Below are positions 11,023 through 23,942 of a DNA stretch of 64,000 nucleotides, in pieces; position 1 is the stretch's first letter; every line of letters begins with the position of its first letter. Below the pieces are notes generated by a model, which saw only the letters and a list, made by a program, of their open reading frames with translations, had not been told where the DNA came from and did no database searches. The position numbers and the translations under genes were made by a program. The stretch comes from Plectosphaerella cucumerina. Lineage: Eukaryota > Ascomycota > Sordariomycetes > Glomerellales > Plectosphaerellaceae. The DNA is taken from NCBI GenBank assembly GCA_020746995.1, contig JAGPXD010000002.1:5022001-5086000 (forward strand), written 5' to 3'.

Positions 11023-12928
11023 CAACAGCCTTGACTTCAGCGTCGCGACGATGATCTGCTTTTTACTACCAACACCCCCTACCATGCTTTGATTGCTCAT
11101 GTCACCACTATCACGATGGAGTTTGATGGTATCTATCCCCTTTTGCTATTTGCTGCCTCTCGCTGTCTTATTCCCCCTGTATGGCGAACCAGCGAGGCGC
11201 AGGAGAGGGGCGACATTCATGTCCTGCAGGACCGCTACGTACGTATTTAATACCACCCGCAATCATGCCCCGCGGGGCGATGACCTTTCTCTTTGTGCCC
11301 GAGGGACCGGAGGAGGACATTCACCCCTTACCTCCCCTCCTCGGGTGCCCCATCTCTGACCTACGGCCGCGCCGTCTTGTCTCGCGCCCGTCCGCCTCCG
11401 GGATTCGGGGCCGAGACACGGCGGCGGCAGGGACCCCAGTGAACTGCCGCGTATGTTTCTCCGCGATGGCCAGGCGCATGCCTCCCAATATTCCCTAGCA
11501 CGGATGTCAAATTGCAATCCAGTCCCACCCCTCACGGGCGTGGTCATGACTGTTTGGTTGTGCCAAGAAGTGCTGAAAGCAAACCCCTACCGGCAAAGAC
11601 CTCGTCCTTCGCGAAGGGCGGGTACGGGGCGGGCGTGTCTTCGTCTCTCCACGAGGCGCGCCTTTTGTTCCGGCTTGCAAACATTCCATGATGTCTTGAC
11701 CACGTGATTGTTCCTTGGCGAGTTCTGCCATCGTCAAGCGGACGCCAATGTCGATACTTCTTCTCGAGGCCTTGATAGTAAATTGAGTCAACACTTTATC
11801 AGTGCGAGTAAAACACCCATGCCATTACTGCTGCTGCCTTCACGTCCTCGCATGTGTCCTGACTACGCCGAGAATAGCATCGGACGGAAGATCCTGAGAC
11901 ACGGAACCGTCTCGGTCCCCGCCATCCCTCTCCGTCGCTTCCCCGGCCGCATTCCTCCCCGGCTTCACGCCTCAACGACGTTCCATCCGCTCGTTCATCT
12001 GAGCTGAAGTCCACCAGCCCCCGGAAGCCCGGAGCCGCGAGCTCATCAACGGCCCCAAACAGGCGCCGGCGCCCGCTCGAACTTTCCAGGGGCTAAACCT
12101 CTCCGCGAAAGGGCCTAGTCGTGCACGACACCGATCTGCCGCTGCGACGATCTGATCACATCGGCAGAAGCGTCGAAATAGGGGGCCGAGCGGGCAGTGG
12201 CGGCCTTGACTCGTCGTCTGATGATTGCAAATTGAGGCACAGTCAGGGGAGGCGAAGCACCACCAAGTCAGGCCTCAGGCTCACACGGATTCACAGACAG
12301 TCGGCGCAGCATTGAGATGGATTCCGAACAGGGTTATTGGTCTCGTAAATTATCCTGCGGGATGTACATGCGGGAACCCAGTCTTCTTCTCGTCATAGCA
12401 TGTCTCCCTCCTTTCCCCCGTCATCTCTCAACTCATGCTGATCGAGTAAACACGTCCTGGCCAAGCGACCAAAACGGAAAGAAAATGATTAGAGCAATAT
12501 GTGCTGAGTCGAATGCAACAAGAAAATGGAAAATAGGACAGATGCATGTGATGACATGCCAAAAACGGAAAAGGCCTCCCCAGCTGGTTCAAGCAAGGTT
12601 GTTTTGAACTTTTTTTTCTCGTCTGTGTTTGTCGTTTTGTCTCCTCCGCAACGCGTGCTTGAACACCTCTGCACCGGGAGGGCAGATCGTCTATACCACA
12701 CCACGCAATGTCTAGAAAGATTTGGGGTATCGGGACCCTGCCGTGAGATATTCGAACGCGCTCTGACTGTATCCAAGTGAATAGAAAGCAACCATTGTGT
12801 CGCGCCCTTGTGGCAGATCCCAGTTTCCCTGTTCATGACTCCTCGCTATGCTTTGCTTATCATGACCAGCCGTGGTTGGTCCGAGTCCCTCCGCACCTGG
12901 CTGCAAGTTGCACATGCTTTGAGCGCAC
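11023..12928. other. Convergent intergenic region, nothing recognised
   Basis: This is 1.9 kb between the ends of ERG9 (+) and the subtilase (-). It must hold both 3' UTRs. Short open frames on both strands have no protein-like composition, and I see no RNA gene or repeat. Confidence 0.5.
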
Positions 12929-14310
12929 CTACAGGTTGCCGTTGTTGGCAATCAGGTTGGTGGTGCCCGGGGTGTTGCCCTTGACCGAGGCGCCGGAGCC
13001 CTGGGCCAGGGTGGTGATGCGGGTGGCGACGGCGGCGGGGTCGGTGATGCCCTCGAGGGACATCAGGTAGGCGGCGAGGCCGGCGATGTGGGGAGAGGCC
13101 ATGGAGGTGCCGGACAGGGTGTTGGTGGCGGTGTTGGACTCGATGCCGACGGAGAGGACATCGACACCGGGGGCGAAGACGTCAACGGACTGGCCGAAGT
13201 TGGAGAAGCGAGCCTTGGCATCGGTGGCGGCGTCGATGGCACCGACGCAGATGGCCTCGGGAGCGGAAGCAGGCGAGGTGTTGGCGGCGTCTTGGTTCTC
13301 GTTGCCGGCGGCAACGACGGGGACGACACCAGCGTCGCTGAGGGCCTTGACGGCGCGGTTAACGGCAGCGGACTGGGGGCCACCGAGAGACATGTTCATA
13401 ACAGCCTTGCCGCGGAGGTTCTTCTGCTGGACATCCTGGATGACTGGGAGTTGGTCAGAAAATGGTGGGGAGGAAGTCAGGGGGTGGATCGACTCACTGA
13501 ACTGCATGCCGTCGAGGACACCGGCGTTGGAGCCAGCACCGGTGCCGTCGAGGACCTTGACGGCGACAATGTTGGCGTTCTTGGCGACACCGAAGGTCTG
13601 ACCAGCAATGGTACCGGCGACGTGGCTTCCGTGGCCGTTCTGGTCATCGGGCTGGGTGGTTGTCAGTGTCATGTTTCAGGGAACAGTCAGGATTGAGTCA
13701 AGCAACATACGCTGTTGTCAACGGTGTTGGTTCCCAGGACGGCACGGCCCTGGAATTCGGAGTGGTCGACGCGGACACCGGTGTCAACGACGTAGACGGT
13801 GATGCCCTGGCCACCAGTGGTGTCGAAGACGTAGTTGCCGGTGGCGGCGGCGCTGTTGGAGAGACGGACGAGACCGGGGGGGGCGTTCATCTGAGCGACG
13901 GTGGCGGACAGCTGGACCTTGGCGTTGGCCTCAACCCAGGCGACCTCGGGCTCGGCCATGATCTCCTGGATCATCGAGTCGTCGGACTCGAGGGACATGG
14001 CGCGCCAGCCGCCCATGGCGACAGTGTGGACCTCAGTGCTGAGGGGCTGTCCGTTGAGGCCACGCTTGCCGAGGTTGCGCTTCTTGACGTGGTCCATGAC
14101 TTGGAACTGGCGGGCATCGATCTCCTCGGTGCTGAAGGAGGAGTTGTAGACGACGATGTAGCTGTTGGGGATGCGCTCGGGAGAGTCGGCGTTGGCGATG
14201 GTGAAGCCGGAGCCGCCACCGACGCCGGCCACGGGGCGCGTCGGGACGACGGCGGCCAGGACGGCGGCGGGGAGGAGGAGGGAGGTGAGGAAAGCTTGCA
14301 GGCGAGCCAT
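12929..14310 (-). CDS. Secreted subtilisin-like serine protease, proteinase K type (S8)
   Basis: This is a predicted extracellular endopeptidase of the fungal proteinase K/cuticle-degrading protease group. Exons are 14310-13711, 13651-13498 and 13443-12929, giving 422 aa; introns of 59 and 54 bp read GTATGT...CCCAG and GTGAGT...CCCAG. A signal peptide (about residues 1-20) precedes an I9 propeptide (about 50-130, starting SYIVVYNSSFS). The catalytic triad is Asp176 (VYVVDTG), His207 (NGHGSHVAG) and Ser365 (LSGTSMASPH), with oxyanion-hole Asn299 (AAGNEN). All key residues are present, so it should be active after propeptide removal. The second intron has no stop and is a multiple of three, so retention would insert 18 residues (SE...PV). 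It may act in nutrition or host/insect cuticle degradation; the substrate cannot be inferred. Confidence 0.96.
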
Positions 14311-17300
14311 TGTAGCGGTTGAGTGGTGTGTGAGGAGGTCGGTGGGTGGATGGGTGGTGAGAGGAGGGTCGAGAGAATGGCTGATGAGCTGATCGAAACC
14401 TGCGAACTTTGCTGCACCGGAGAGATGTCTAGATAGGGAGCGGTTCTGATCGGAGACTAGCTCGTCGATGAGGAAGGAAAGAAAGAAAGAATGTACGAAG
14501 AGGGCGGCAAAGAGATGTTTGAAATAGAGACCACGGGTCTATAAGGAATAGAGTGTCTGTGAGACGGGGATGGTTGATGTTGTTGTCTGCCTTGTTGCAA
14601 GGGGTGTATCAATAAGTCAGAGAGCGACTCAGAGATGGGACGAGACCGAGACGGGCAGGGTAGCGGAAAGGCTGGGTGGGCGCTGGGCCGGGAAAAAGAG
14701 AGGGTCGTCGGAAACAAGAGGCTCGGGGTTTCTGGACGAGGCAGCGCAGGGCCCTCTTCTTCAAAGCGATCCGGACTGATCTGATGTCTGTGTGCGGGCG
14801 GGCGGACGAGAAACAAAACAACCAGGTCTTCGAGCGAGACTGGGGTGTGTGTGGTCTGGTCTCTGGGGGAGAGAGAATGAGGGTGGTGCGAAAAGTGATT
14901 TCGGGTCGAACAAGAAAACGAGTAAAAAAGTCAGTGTAAAGAAACCGATCAAACGACTGAACGGAAGTTGTTGATGGGAGGGGAGGAAGAAGATGCGGGA
15001 GAAGAGCGACGGAGGAGAGAAGAGACGAGGACTGGACCCAGGAGGGGGAGCTTCTGGGCTCTTAACTAGGTTGGCAAAAAAACGAACCCTCACCTTCGTC
15101 AAGGTTCCTATTCAGGGACCCAGGTCGGGAGGGGGGGTCCATTGTCTTCAACGGCTCACAAATGCGCTGCAGGGTTTTGGCTCGGGGGCCGCAAGGCATT
15201 GTTCCAGGCCAGGCGGCCAGGGCGTGGGGCCGCCTCGGCTGGCCTGGGGGCCTGGGTGCCTGGGTCCTGAGGTGACTTCGGTGGAAGTGAGGTGAAGGAA
15301 GTCGGGGTGTGTGGTGTTGCTGATGACCCGGGGGTTGGCTCGGTTCTATGGACAGGACAGGGGTTGTGGGGGGGTTCACGGAGAAAATCGAATAGGTGCA
15401 TGCAGCATTGTAAATTAGCGTCCCAAAGTAGGCAGAGCCGCCCAAATGCAGAGGGCGAGCTGGAAGGGTTGCCGCGGCGAGGCGGAGGCGAGCGAGTCGA
15501 GTCCAAGTGTGCATGGATACGCCGGAGGCAGAAGAAGAAAAAAAGGGGGGAAGATACTCGTACATCTCAGCCTCTGTGGGGATTGAGCGACATGCTCAAT
15601 GCCTTCGCTGTCTGCCTGCGACAGCGCGCCAGCGTCTCTGCCTGCCACGCTTCCCACGCGCTGGTGAGGCAAGACAGGCAGGGCAAGCACTGGACAAGAG
15701 TCGGAGGGAAGGAAAGGGGGGTTCTGTCTCGACCGTCGTTCCTTCCCCAGTCAAACGTCCTCCCCCTGGCGCTTTCCCGGGTGACGCGCAACATCTGGAG
15801 TCGCTGGACAGGCTGGAGCGGTTCAGCGTGGTCGCTGTGGCGTGAGCTAGCGCGGTACGTACCCGCCCCCCTCCCCCTGGATTGATGCAGGAACGGGTGC
15901 ATCCCGGCCAGTTGATTGGCCTAGAGCCGCACCCGCACACACCCTGGTCGTCGATCCGACCACTAGCTCCGGTTTCGAGCCACGACCGCCCCTAATCTCA
16001 AACAAACTCCTGGTCGCTGTGCCCCAGTCATCTGGAAAAGGGGCAGTCGCCTTTTTCCCGCGAGAGAGGAAGGGGGGTTCATTTGTTCCTTCCCGCCCCG
16101 TCGCTTGCCGCCAGCCCAGCCCGTCCGACGGCACATCACATCGCACACATTTGTCTTGACGTCTGCTCTCGGCTCTGCTCAGGCTCTTTTCTTCTCCCGC
16201 TCTGCTGCATCAGATCCTCGAAACAACAGTCAAGGTCAACCGAGCAACCACTCGTCGGTAAACCTTCTTCAAGACAAACTTGCCGTCGCCTTCCGCCCTG
16301 CCAATATGATCGCAAACTATATCGGCCGAGCACCGCTTACCGGAGATGAAGGGCTTTCCGGTCCTAGCTGGCGCTAACCCATCGTGCCACTTCTTGCAGC
16401 CAGGCGAGGAGAACCATTACGAGCCAAACCCGGGCGTCGCAGACCCCAGAGCCAAGACGGCACTCTCCCACCGCCTCTTGCTGGCAAAGAAGACCCCCTG
16501 TCTCCCGAGCCTGAGAAAAGGGGGGTGCCACTTGACAGATGTCGACCTGCCAGGCCTGCCTCCCATCTGGATCTTGGTCGGAGAACCTCGTGTATGATCC
16601 ACCGGGAGCTGATCATCGACGTTTGTGGAGGGCGAGACCGGGCTCTTTTCAACGGCGTGCATCCATTGCGTGCAAGGTCGTGGTTTCGACCGAGGAATTT
16701 ATGGTTCTGCTGGATCTCGTTGCGGCTCTTCGGCAAGCGATGGAGCTAAAGAGGAGCGATGGTCGCCTGCCCATCACCATTGGTGCGACGACACATCCCA
16801 CATCGCGACGTCAGATGGACTGCAACCACGTCCTGGACGACTTGTGCAGTACCGCGGCCCCGCTGCTCTGCTTCGAGAAGGCGGATGGAGGTCTTGCGTG
16901 CCATTTTCTCGCCTCCTTACTACACCGCCGACATCCTTCCCCAGCCCAGCGTCGCAGTCCCTCGTGTGTGATGCTCAGGGAGATCAACAGGACATCAATC
17001 CAGGAGGCGTCGCACGGACGGATTTGGCAGCCACGCCCGCTCCTCGCAGCTTGGTATTTCATGCGGGTGCTCAGCCGACCCCAGGTCTCAGGCAAGCCCT
17101 CGACCGACTGCGCTGCAATGCTGCGTGGTGCAGCGTACTGCTCTTCTCGCCTGCCGGGGACCGCTGCGCCGGCCGGGCCGCCGCCTATTTCTGGGACGGG
17201 ACAGGCCGACCGCATGCCTCTACGAAACGGCCACAGGGCGTGCGCTGCCTCGCGGCTCCCGCCTCGCCTGTCTCACCATGCCAAGGCCCGAAATAGCAGG

Positions 17301-20300
17301 ATGCTCTCCCGTACACGTGCGCGTCCGCATCGAGCGACGGCTGAGCTTTACGAGTAGGCGACACGGGCACTGGCTGGGCTGGTGTTTCGCTGCTGGGAGA
17401 GAGCAGAGCGCCGCCGCAGCAGCAGCAGCGCGCCGCACCGGAGACGTCTGAACGTTTGACTCCATCATCGGCAGAAGGGCAGACCCGATCCGCAACGGAC
17501 CCCAACGTTCGGTTGGACCGAGCAAGTCATGCCCACAAGTGTACAAGACAAGCTTTGGCGTCCAACGCCAGCGACATGACATGCCCCTCATCCTCATGAT
17601 ACGAGGATAAATGGGCACTTCCTACCATCGCGAAACATCGACAGCGGCGTTGCATCCCTTTCCTAGGTAGCCCTCGCTTGCCCTCAGATGCTGGCGCGAC
17701 CGCTGGAGGCAATCACCCGGGGTTCAAGAGCATCTCGCAGAAGGAGTCCTCGCCATCTGCCGCTGGCGTCTGCACCCCCCGAGCCCGTGGACAGGCACCC
17801 CTCGGCCTCTGCGGGCCTCGATGGGGAACCTGAAGCCCGGGGGGGCCGTGGCATTGACAGAGGAGAGCCGGGCGCTAAGCCCAAACAAGGCTCCCTGCCG
17901 CGCCGCTCCCCACCGACCAGAAACCCGATCTGAAGGAGGGAGATGTGACTGTCGCAGCCCTCTGATTGGTGCCCAAGCCCCTGCAAGACTCCAGATTGCG
18001 AGGGACGTCGTGAAACGGACCACCAGGCTCGTCGCACATGTTGACCTCTCACATCAGACCAGGGGGAGGGGACAGGGCCCATCGTCCACGGACGGCACAG
18101 GAACAAAGCCTGGACCTGTCTCTGTCTCTGCCTGGCGAGGAGCGCGGAAAGAAACCAAGAGATGACGAGGGTAATTGGCGCCAGGCATCACCCTCGTGCA
18201 CATCCCATCGCTTCGAGGCACGATGAGGGGCCCGGGGGGCGGGCGAGGAGGACCTTGGGGTAAATCTCCGAGGCCTTGCTTGGCTTCTCCCTGCCGGGAC
18301 CTGAGACGAGACGACGATTCGACGAACTGGAGAGTGACAATACGGGCATTCATCCACGGCGCTTGCGCAGCCTGCCTTGCTCTACCTGACCAGTCTGCCA
18401 GTCTCTATACCGAACCCGACGGGCTGCTGCGCCGGCCGCCAAGAGGACATTCCCGTCTCGCCTCTCCTGCCACGAGTCAAACTGCGGCCATCCGCAGTCA
18501 TGCGGGATGTATAAGGAAAACAGAAGGGCCGTAGTGGCGGCGATTCAGACCCCCTCCAAGAGTATCTGACCACGCAATTCCAAAAAGGTCAACATCGAAT
18601 GTGGCCGGCCTGGTCTGGTCTGAAGTTTTGGCCCCCCAGGCCCGGGCCATCTCCATCTCGGTGGTCCTCGCTCCCGGTTCCAGACAGACGGCCTCCCAGC
18701 CCGTCATCGCCACCGCTATGCATCGATGCATGACCGCCCCTCCATTGCCGATTTCATATATAGCAGCCTGGAGGCGCCGTTCGCTAGGCTAGATACGTGA
18801 CGGACTTTTCTCCCCTCGATGGACCTTCACGGAGCCCGTCGAATTCCCCAGATGCCGGGTCCTGGTGGCGCGAGGCCGCCGGACAAGCGTGCTCTGTGAG
18901 CTGACGATTTGCTGTGAAGGCGAGGTCTACTCAATCTACATCCGACGGCAAGAGGGATCTTCTTGGCCCTTGAGGCCCGAAATGGAGGACGTCTACCGGA
19001 TCGAGACGCCGTCGTCGAGGATAGGCGTTCGTCTGGACTTTGGAGACTCTGGGCACTTGCGGAGTTCCTGCGAGGTTGACCGAGCCAGCCGTGATAGAAA
19101 AGGTTTGGTGTTCGCGCTCTTGGGGAAGCCACGGGAGGATTGACAGGCAGGAGGGATGCACGTAGAAACTTTAGCAAGATAGACTGCCTCCCGTCACCAT
19201 GTGGCGTCGAAGCACGATGACAGCATGCATCTGTCATGAGAGTTCGTCATTGAAGGCCCCCCGGGATAATCTTCGGCCTCACCTGGTCGCCTGGAATGGC
19301 GGTTGGCAAATGCCATCGCATCATCGACAGCCCACGGAATCAATCATGTGTTGTGGCTGACGGTGAGGCGCAGTTCCGCGGCGGCGGCGGCGGCGTGGCA
19401 TCACGGAGGAAAGTGGGCAGAGGGAAACAACGAAGCATGAGGCGGGCGTCGCAACTAGAGCGAGACCGGCCTGGGACTAGACCAACTTTCGAAGTTTCCC
19501 AGGGCTGGCCGTCGCAATCCCTCCCGCCGCCCTCTCCCACTACACAGTTCGCTCTCCTCCATCGACTCGACCACCCTACCATTCTCGAAACCACGTAATT
19601 TCGGCCGCCCTCTCTTCCCATCCCGCCTACCTGTCCTTGAGTCCCGACCGAACCGACCAGTCCCCCCAACACCGACTCGAACGGGCTGCGCCCCTGCTGC
19701 CGACCGAGAAGACCGAAGATTGAACCCCGACGCCTGATCGTCCGCCTCGCCCCGTCCCGCACCACTTTTCGGGGCCTGACACCCGCCCGACATCCCACGA
19801 CGTCAGCCCGCCTCCAATGACATACGGGACGGTTGTTGCGACGAAGTATGTGACTTTTCCCTTTGATGGAGACCCACGATATGCGCATGCATTCTCTCGA
19901 CGTTGGGGACAAGTCAAGAAACCCGAAGATCCCCGAGCACGCGACACGATCATGACGAGTTGTCGTGGCCAGCCTCGATCTGGCGCCCAAACTGTTGGGT
20001 CGTCGTAATACTGGGAGGGATCTAGGGATGGACCAGACTGGGCACGTCGTTCAAGGGCGCTGTTCTTTTATGCCCTCCTCATGCCTTGGTCGTGCTACTG
20101 GTCGTCCCACGGGCACAACATCATGCCGTTCCTCACGTCTTGCTATTATACCCGTCAAGTCCATCGCTAACGTCCCAGCTCCAAAGACAGACCGCGACCG
20201 AATGCTAGATGCAGTAATGTCTGCAGTCGTCGCAGAACACCGCCGAGGGTCTGTGCACGATTGCGATGACATTTCCGTCCCTTCCCTGGGACCGCGAGGC

Positions 20301-20561
20301 GATGGCGTGAAGGGCAAGGACCGGATTGGCGCAGAAGGCGCGGCGGCCCAGGAGTTTACCCAAATCATGGCCTCGTCGTCCATCATTACGGGCACAGGCG
20401 CCACTCTATTCACCTCAGTCTCGTCAAACCCCGTCTCGCCGGGCTCCTCGAGCCCTCCCCTCAACCAGCCCCGACCCGCAGAGTTCGTCCCGCCCACGAG
20501 ACCCAGCAGCACGCCATTCCCGCACCCGGATCACCGAATCTCAAGCTTTTGCTGCGACGAA
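14311..20561. other. 6.2-kb block without recognisable genes
   Basis: The left 0.8 kb is the promoter of the subtilase and the right 1 kb (from about 19,500) looks like the pyrimidine-rich promoter/5' UTR of the F-box gene. Between them are many overlapping open frames in a GC-rich background, the longest on the plus strand at 16,539-17,357, but none has a recognisable domain, and codon and amino-acid use look random (rich in R, S, P, A on both strands). A CT-rich, transcript-leader-like segment ends near 16,304 and precedes a 23-codon ORF (MIANYIGRAPLTG...) that runs to about 16,375. I see no tRNA, rRNA or transposase. Confidence 0.45.
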
Positions 20562-22057
20562 ATGGCTACCGATGCAGATCCTCTGGGCCTCCAGGATCAG
20601 GGCCTCACAGAGATGGCAGCTGTTCGCCTCGACGACCCCGCCCTGTCGCACCCCGCCCCGACCTTTAAGAGCCTCCCGGCCGAGATCCACGAGAGCATAC
20701 TGGATCACATCTTTGGCTATCGCATTTCAATGGTCGTCAAGCCTTCAGCCCATCGCAGGTGGAACAAGTCGCTGCGATACGCCCGTCGCAAGGAGCTCTC
20801 AGACCTCGCCCTCGTCAACCGCATGTACCAGGGCCTCGTCCAGAAGCGCCTCTTCCAGCACCTTCGCATCAAGGGAAAGACGCACAGCTTCCTCGATATG
20901 GTCAGCTTTCTTCACCTGCGCACTCATATCCTTCCGTATCCTCAGCACATCGAGGTCTGGTTTCCAGTCTTCCAGCAGAACCCACGCCAGCCCTCCGAAC
21001 AGTCATCCAAGTATACTTCGCCCGACGTCAACATGCTACTAGAAAACGTCTTCAGCATTATCGGACGCTTCCTACCAAACGTCTCGGTCCTCACTCTTGA
21101 CGGCGGCGACCGTAGAAAGGCGCCACAGATCAACTTTTGGTCATGCTCCTATCCCGTTGGCCTGCCTGTCCTGACCTCGGTCCGCTCCCTCATCACCAAG
21201 GGCCAGTGGAACCTCATGCGCACAGAGCATGACTTTGCCCACGTCTTCGCCGCCCTGCCCTACCTGACCGAGTGGCAGGGCTCTTACAGCAAACCAAAAT
21301 CGAAAGCCCACCTCAGCCTGGCGGCTTTCCTCCCTATTTTCCCTCCGGCCCTGAAACACCTCAACATTGTCATGGAGCCGGACCTCAAGCGCGAGATCGT
21401 CACCGCATCGTCAGCCATCAAGGTTATGAATAGCTCAGTCCACTTCTGCGGACGCCTCGCCTACGCCGCCCGCGGCCTCGAGAACCTCTCCTACACCGGA
21501 CGCGCTTGTCCTCTCTTCTTTGACAGGCTGGTCTCGGGAGTTGACCCAAGGAACAGCAACATGAAGTCCGTCGACATCACCCTGAAAAACTGCTGTCACA
21601 CCCTCCGGACCATCGGGGAGTCCGGAAGCGGGATGCAAAACATGCACTTCATCCGCGCCTTTGAGCTCCTCGTCCTCTCTGCGATCAAGGCGCTCCCCAA
21701 GCTTCCCAATCTCACATACCTGCGGATCCGCTTCATCGACCTTGGTACGTTTCTTGCCACTGGATTAAGATATTGGACGTGACTAACGCTGCCGCAGACT
21801 GCTTCTTCCCCGCCCTGAACCCCTTCTTCACCATTAAAGACGGCTTCTGCACAGGGGTGTGGAGCGAGAAGATTGTCGAGGCCCTGAACGAAGCTCGTCC
21901 CAGTACGCGTTTCGAGAATCTGAGCGATACGTTTGGCGAAGTGTCCATGAGCCACGACGGCCAGCTCGTCTTCAACCCTGCCAGCTACAATGCGCACATC
22001 ACGTCCCTCAAGCTGGACAACTACGCGACCATCGCGCCCATCATCGCCCTGCCCTGA
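20562..22057 (+). CDS. F-box domain protein
   Basis: It is a probable substrate receptor of an SCF ubiquitin ligase. Exon 1 is 20562-21744 and exon 2 is 21798-22057; the 53-bp intron reads GTACGT, branch GACTAAC, GCCGCAG. An F-box-like helix block sits near residues 28-80 (FKSLPAEIHESILDHIFGY, then LALVNRMYQGLVQKRLFQHL). A long region with leucine-rich spacing follows, as in many fungal F-box proteins with degenerate LRRs. The product is 480 aa from this start. The frame stays open upstream to 19965, and another well-placed ATG at 20367 would add 65 Ser/Pro-rich residues. I chose 20562 for its strong context (GAAATGG) and nearness to the F-box. The target is unknown. Confidence 0.82.
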
Positions 22058-22739
22058 TCGGGCTGACCGGCGCACCTCTCACTTCCATACTTGCGCCGCC
22101 GACCACACAACGGCAGGCCGCTGATTCTCATGATTTTCTTTTCTTTCCTTTCCACGAACAAGACACGAAACGGCGTTAGGGCTTGGCTTGGCTTGGCCTT
22201 AAGGATACGGCGGATGATGACATACCCCCTCCATTTTCTGATTTTCTGCGACGGCGTTTAGGAGGGCGCGGCGAGGGAAGGATCATCGGGAGGGGAGTTT
22301 TGCGGCGGCCTAATGAACCTGGGGGGTTGAACATTGCCGCAGGGGCGAGCACGAGGACAGCGTATTGGGAACAGCGTATTGGGAGACGGACGGCATGCTT
22401 TTTTCCACTTGCCTTTTGGCAAGTTTATACCTGGAGATGTGGACCACACCCGGCGCGGTGTCGGGGACGCGTCTTGTGTTTGTCGTCTCGAGATGGCTGG
22501 TTTCTGGAAGCAAGACATCCGATTACTTGACCAAGTATGACGGCATATGTCAGGTATGCAGTTGCTGTGATGTATCCTGCGATTGGACAGTTCGACGCCG
22601 AGTGAGGCGCAGGTTGCCTTCTGTACGACGCGAGCTGATGGCATAGCCACATCAGGCTGTCTCCCTCCGCCTCGTCGTAAGCAGGACCAAGTTTCTCCTG
22701 GCAACTTCGCAATCTCCTCCCGAGTTCATCATCCTTTCC
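22058..22739. other. Intergenic, short tandem repeats
   Basis: No gene is recognised. TTGGC pentamers repeat at about 22181-22198. A 14-bp unit (ACAGCGTATTGGGA) is perfectly duplicated at 22357-22384. The right part is the promoter of the two-TM protein. Confidence 0.5.
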
Positions 22740-23942
22740 ATGGCCTCCATGTCCCAGGTTCAATGCTGCCTCGGCCACGAGCTTGGTGTCATGGCCGGCA
22801 ACTCGTCAATGGCTTCCAACAACGCCATTCAGGCAACGCTCGTTGAGTCAAATGGCGCAGATCCAATTCCGAACGGAACGGTCGGAACACACGTTCCCAA
22901 TGCTTCACCTTCTGGGACGCCGGCATCATCCTCGGTGACTTGGTGGCTCGACATTGGCTACGTTGGCAAGCTTCTCAGATGGTTATGGGTTGGCACCCCG
23001 TCATCTGGCACATCCCCAACTGCCACAGGATCGCCTTATTTCTCGTGGATGGCACAGGCTTTCGTTTTCTCGTCACCTTGCGCAGCAGATGGCCAACAGA
23101 ACAAGACAACCTCGTGGAGCAAGGTCATCGCCTTTGTCGCGTGCATCATCACCATCGCTGCGTTCTGGCCGGCCCATCAAGCTGCCGTGGATGGAGCCAA
23201 ATCCCTCGCCCTGACTCGATGGACGGCGGAAAAGGACTTTTACGAATTCTGCGAAGAAGTCAGTATCACCACAGGGAGGCGCGTGTGACGAAGATCTAAC
23301 ATGGTGTAGCATAACTGGGTGGCTCCAGATTGCGACCGCGTTCGGGACATCCCACTAGGTTCTCCTCCTGATGTCAAAGCCCGAGATCTGGACCAGACGG
23401 TCGACGAGTTTGGCGAGGTTTCTGATCACTCAACTATCGCCGCTCTGGTTTTCGTGGCCTTCGTCGCATTGCTCCTAGTTTTGGCGAAGCGGAGACGAGG
23501 TCTTCTTGCCCGCGGCTTGGGACGTTATATCCTACGTAGGCTGCGGCCCGACTCAGAAACACCATCAGCATCATTCAGGCGAAGAGTACTACGGACATCG
23601 GTACCCCGTGCTTCTCAAGACACATCTGGATTCTCGAGCGCGGTGTCGTCGAATACCCCGGTAGCACCCAGGCAACAGTCGACCCAGTCTTCCGGCACGG
23701 TTCAGAACAGAGCATCTGGCTTGGTCGAGGTGCCGAACACACGAGGACGTTTCGAGCCCATATATCAGCACCTATCCTGTGTTGACCCGCGTCACTTTAA
23801 GGACCCTAAAGACCACCTTTGGACACTGCCCATTTCCAGGTACGACCTAGAAATATTACATGTAGAGGCACTGTTGAATCGTAGGGCCGGCGACGCACAT
23901 GAGGAGAGAGACTTGCACCAGGATTACGTAGCCTTTTGGTAA
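22740..23942 (+). CDS. Predicted two-TM membrane protein, unknown function
   Basis: I do not recognise the family. Exon 1 is 22740-23258 and exon 2 is 23310-23942; the 51-bp intron reads GTCAGT...CTAACATGGTGTAG, giving 383 aa. The splice joins YEFCEE to HNWVAPDC and removes an early stop, which supports it. A hydrophobic segment near residues 127-145 (VIAFVACIITIAAFWPAH) and another near 215-233 (STIAALVFVAFVALLLVLAK) bracket a loop with a C-x(n)-C pair (EFCEEHN...APDCD) that could face a lumen. An Arg-rich stretch and a Ser/Thr-rich tail follow the second segment. Cysteines flanking the junction and the KDFYEFC pattern resemble many orphan ascomycete membrane proteins, but function is unknown. 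Confidence 0.75.

Noticed and set aside
9457..14310. ERG9 and the neighbouring S8 protease as part of a secondary-metabolite cluster
   Set aside because: Squalene synthase is a housekeeping gene, and no terpene cyclase, P450, transporter or cluster regulator is nearby.
16539..17357. 272-codon open frame on the plus strand
   Set aside because: Random-looking Arg/Ser/Pro/Ala-rich composition, no domain, and comparable overlapping frames on the same and opposite strands.
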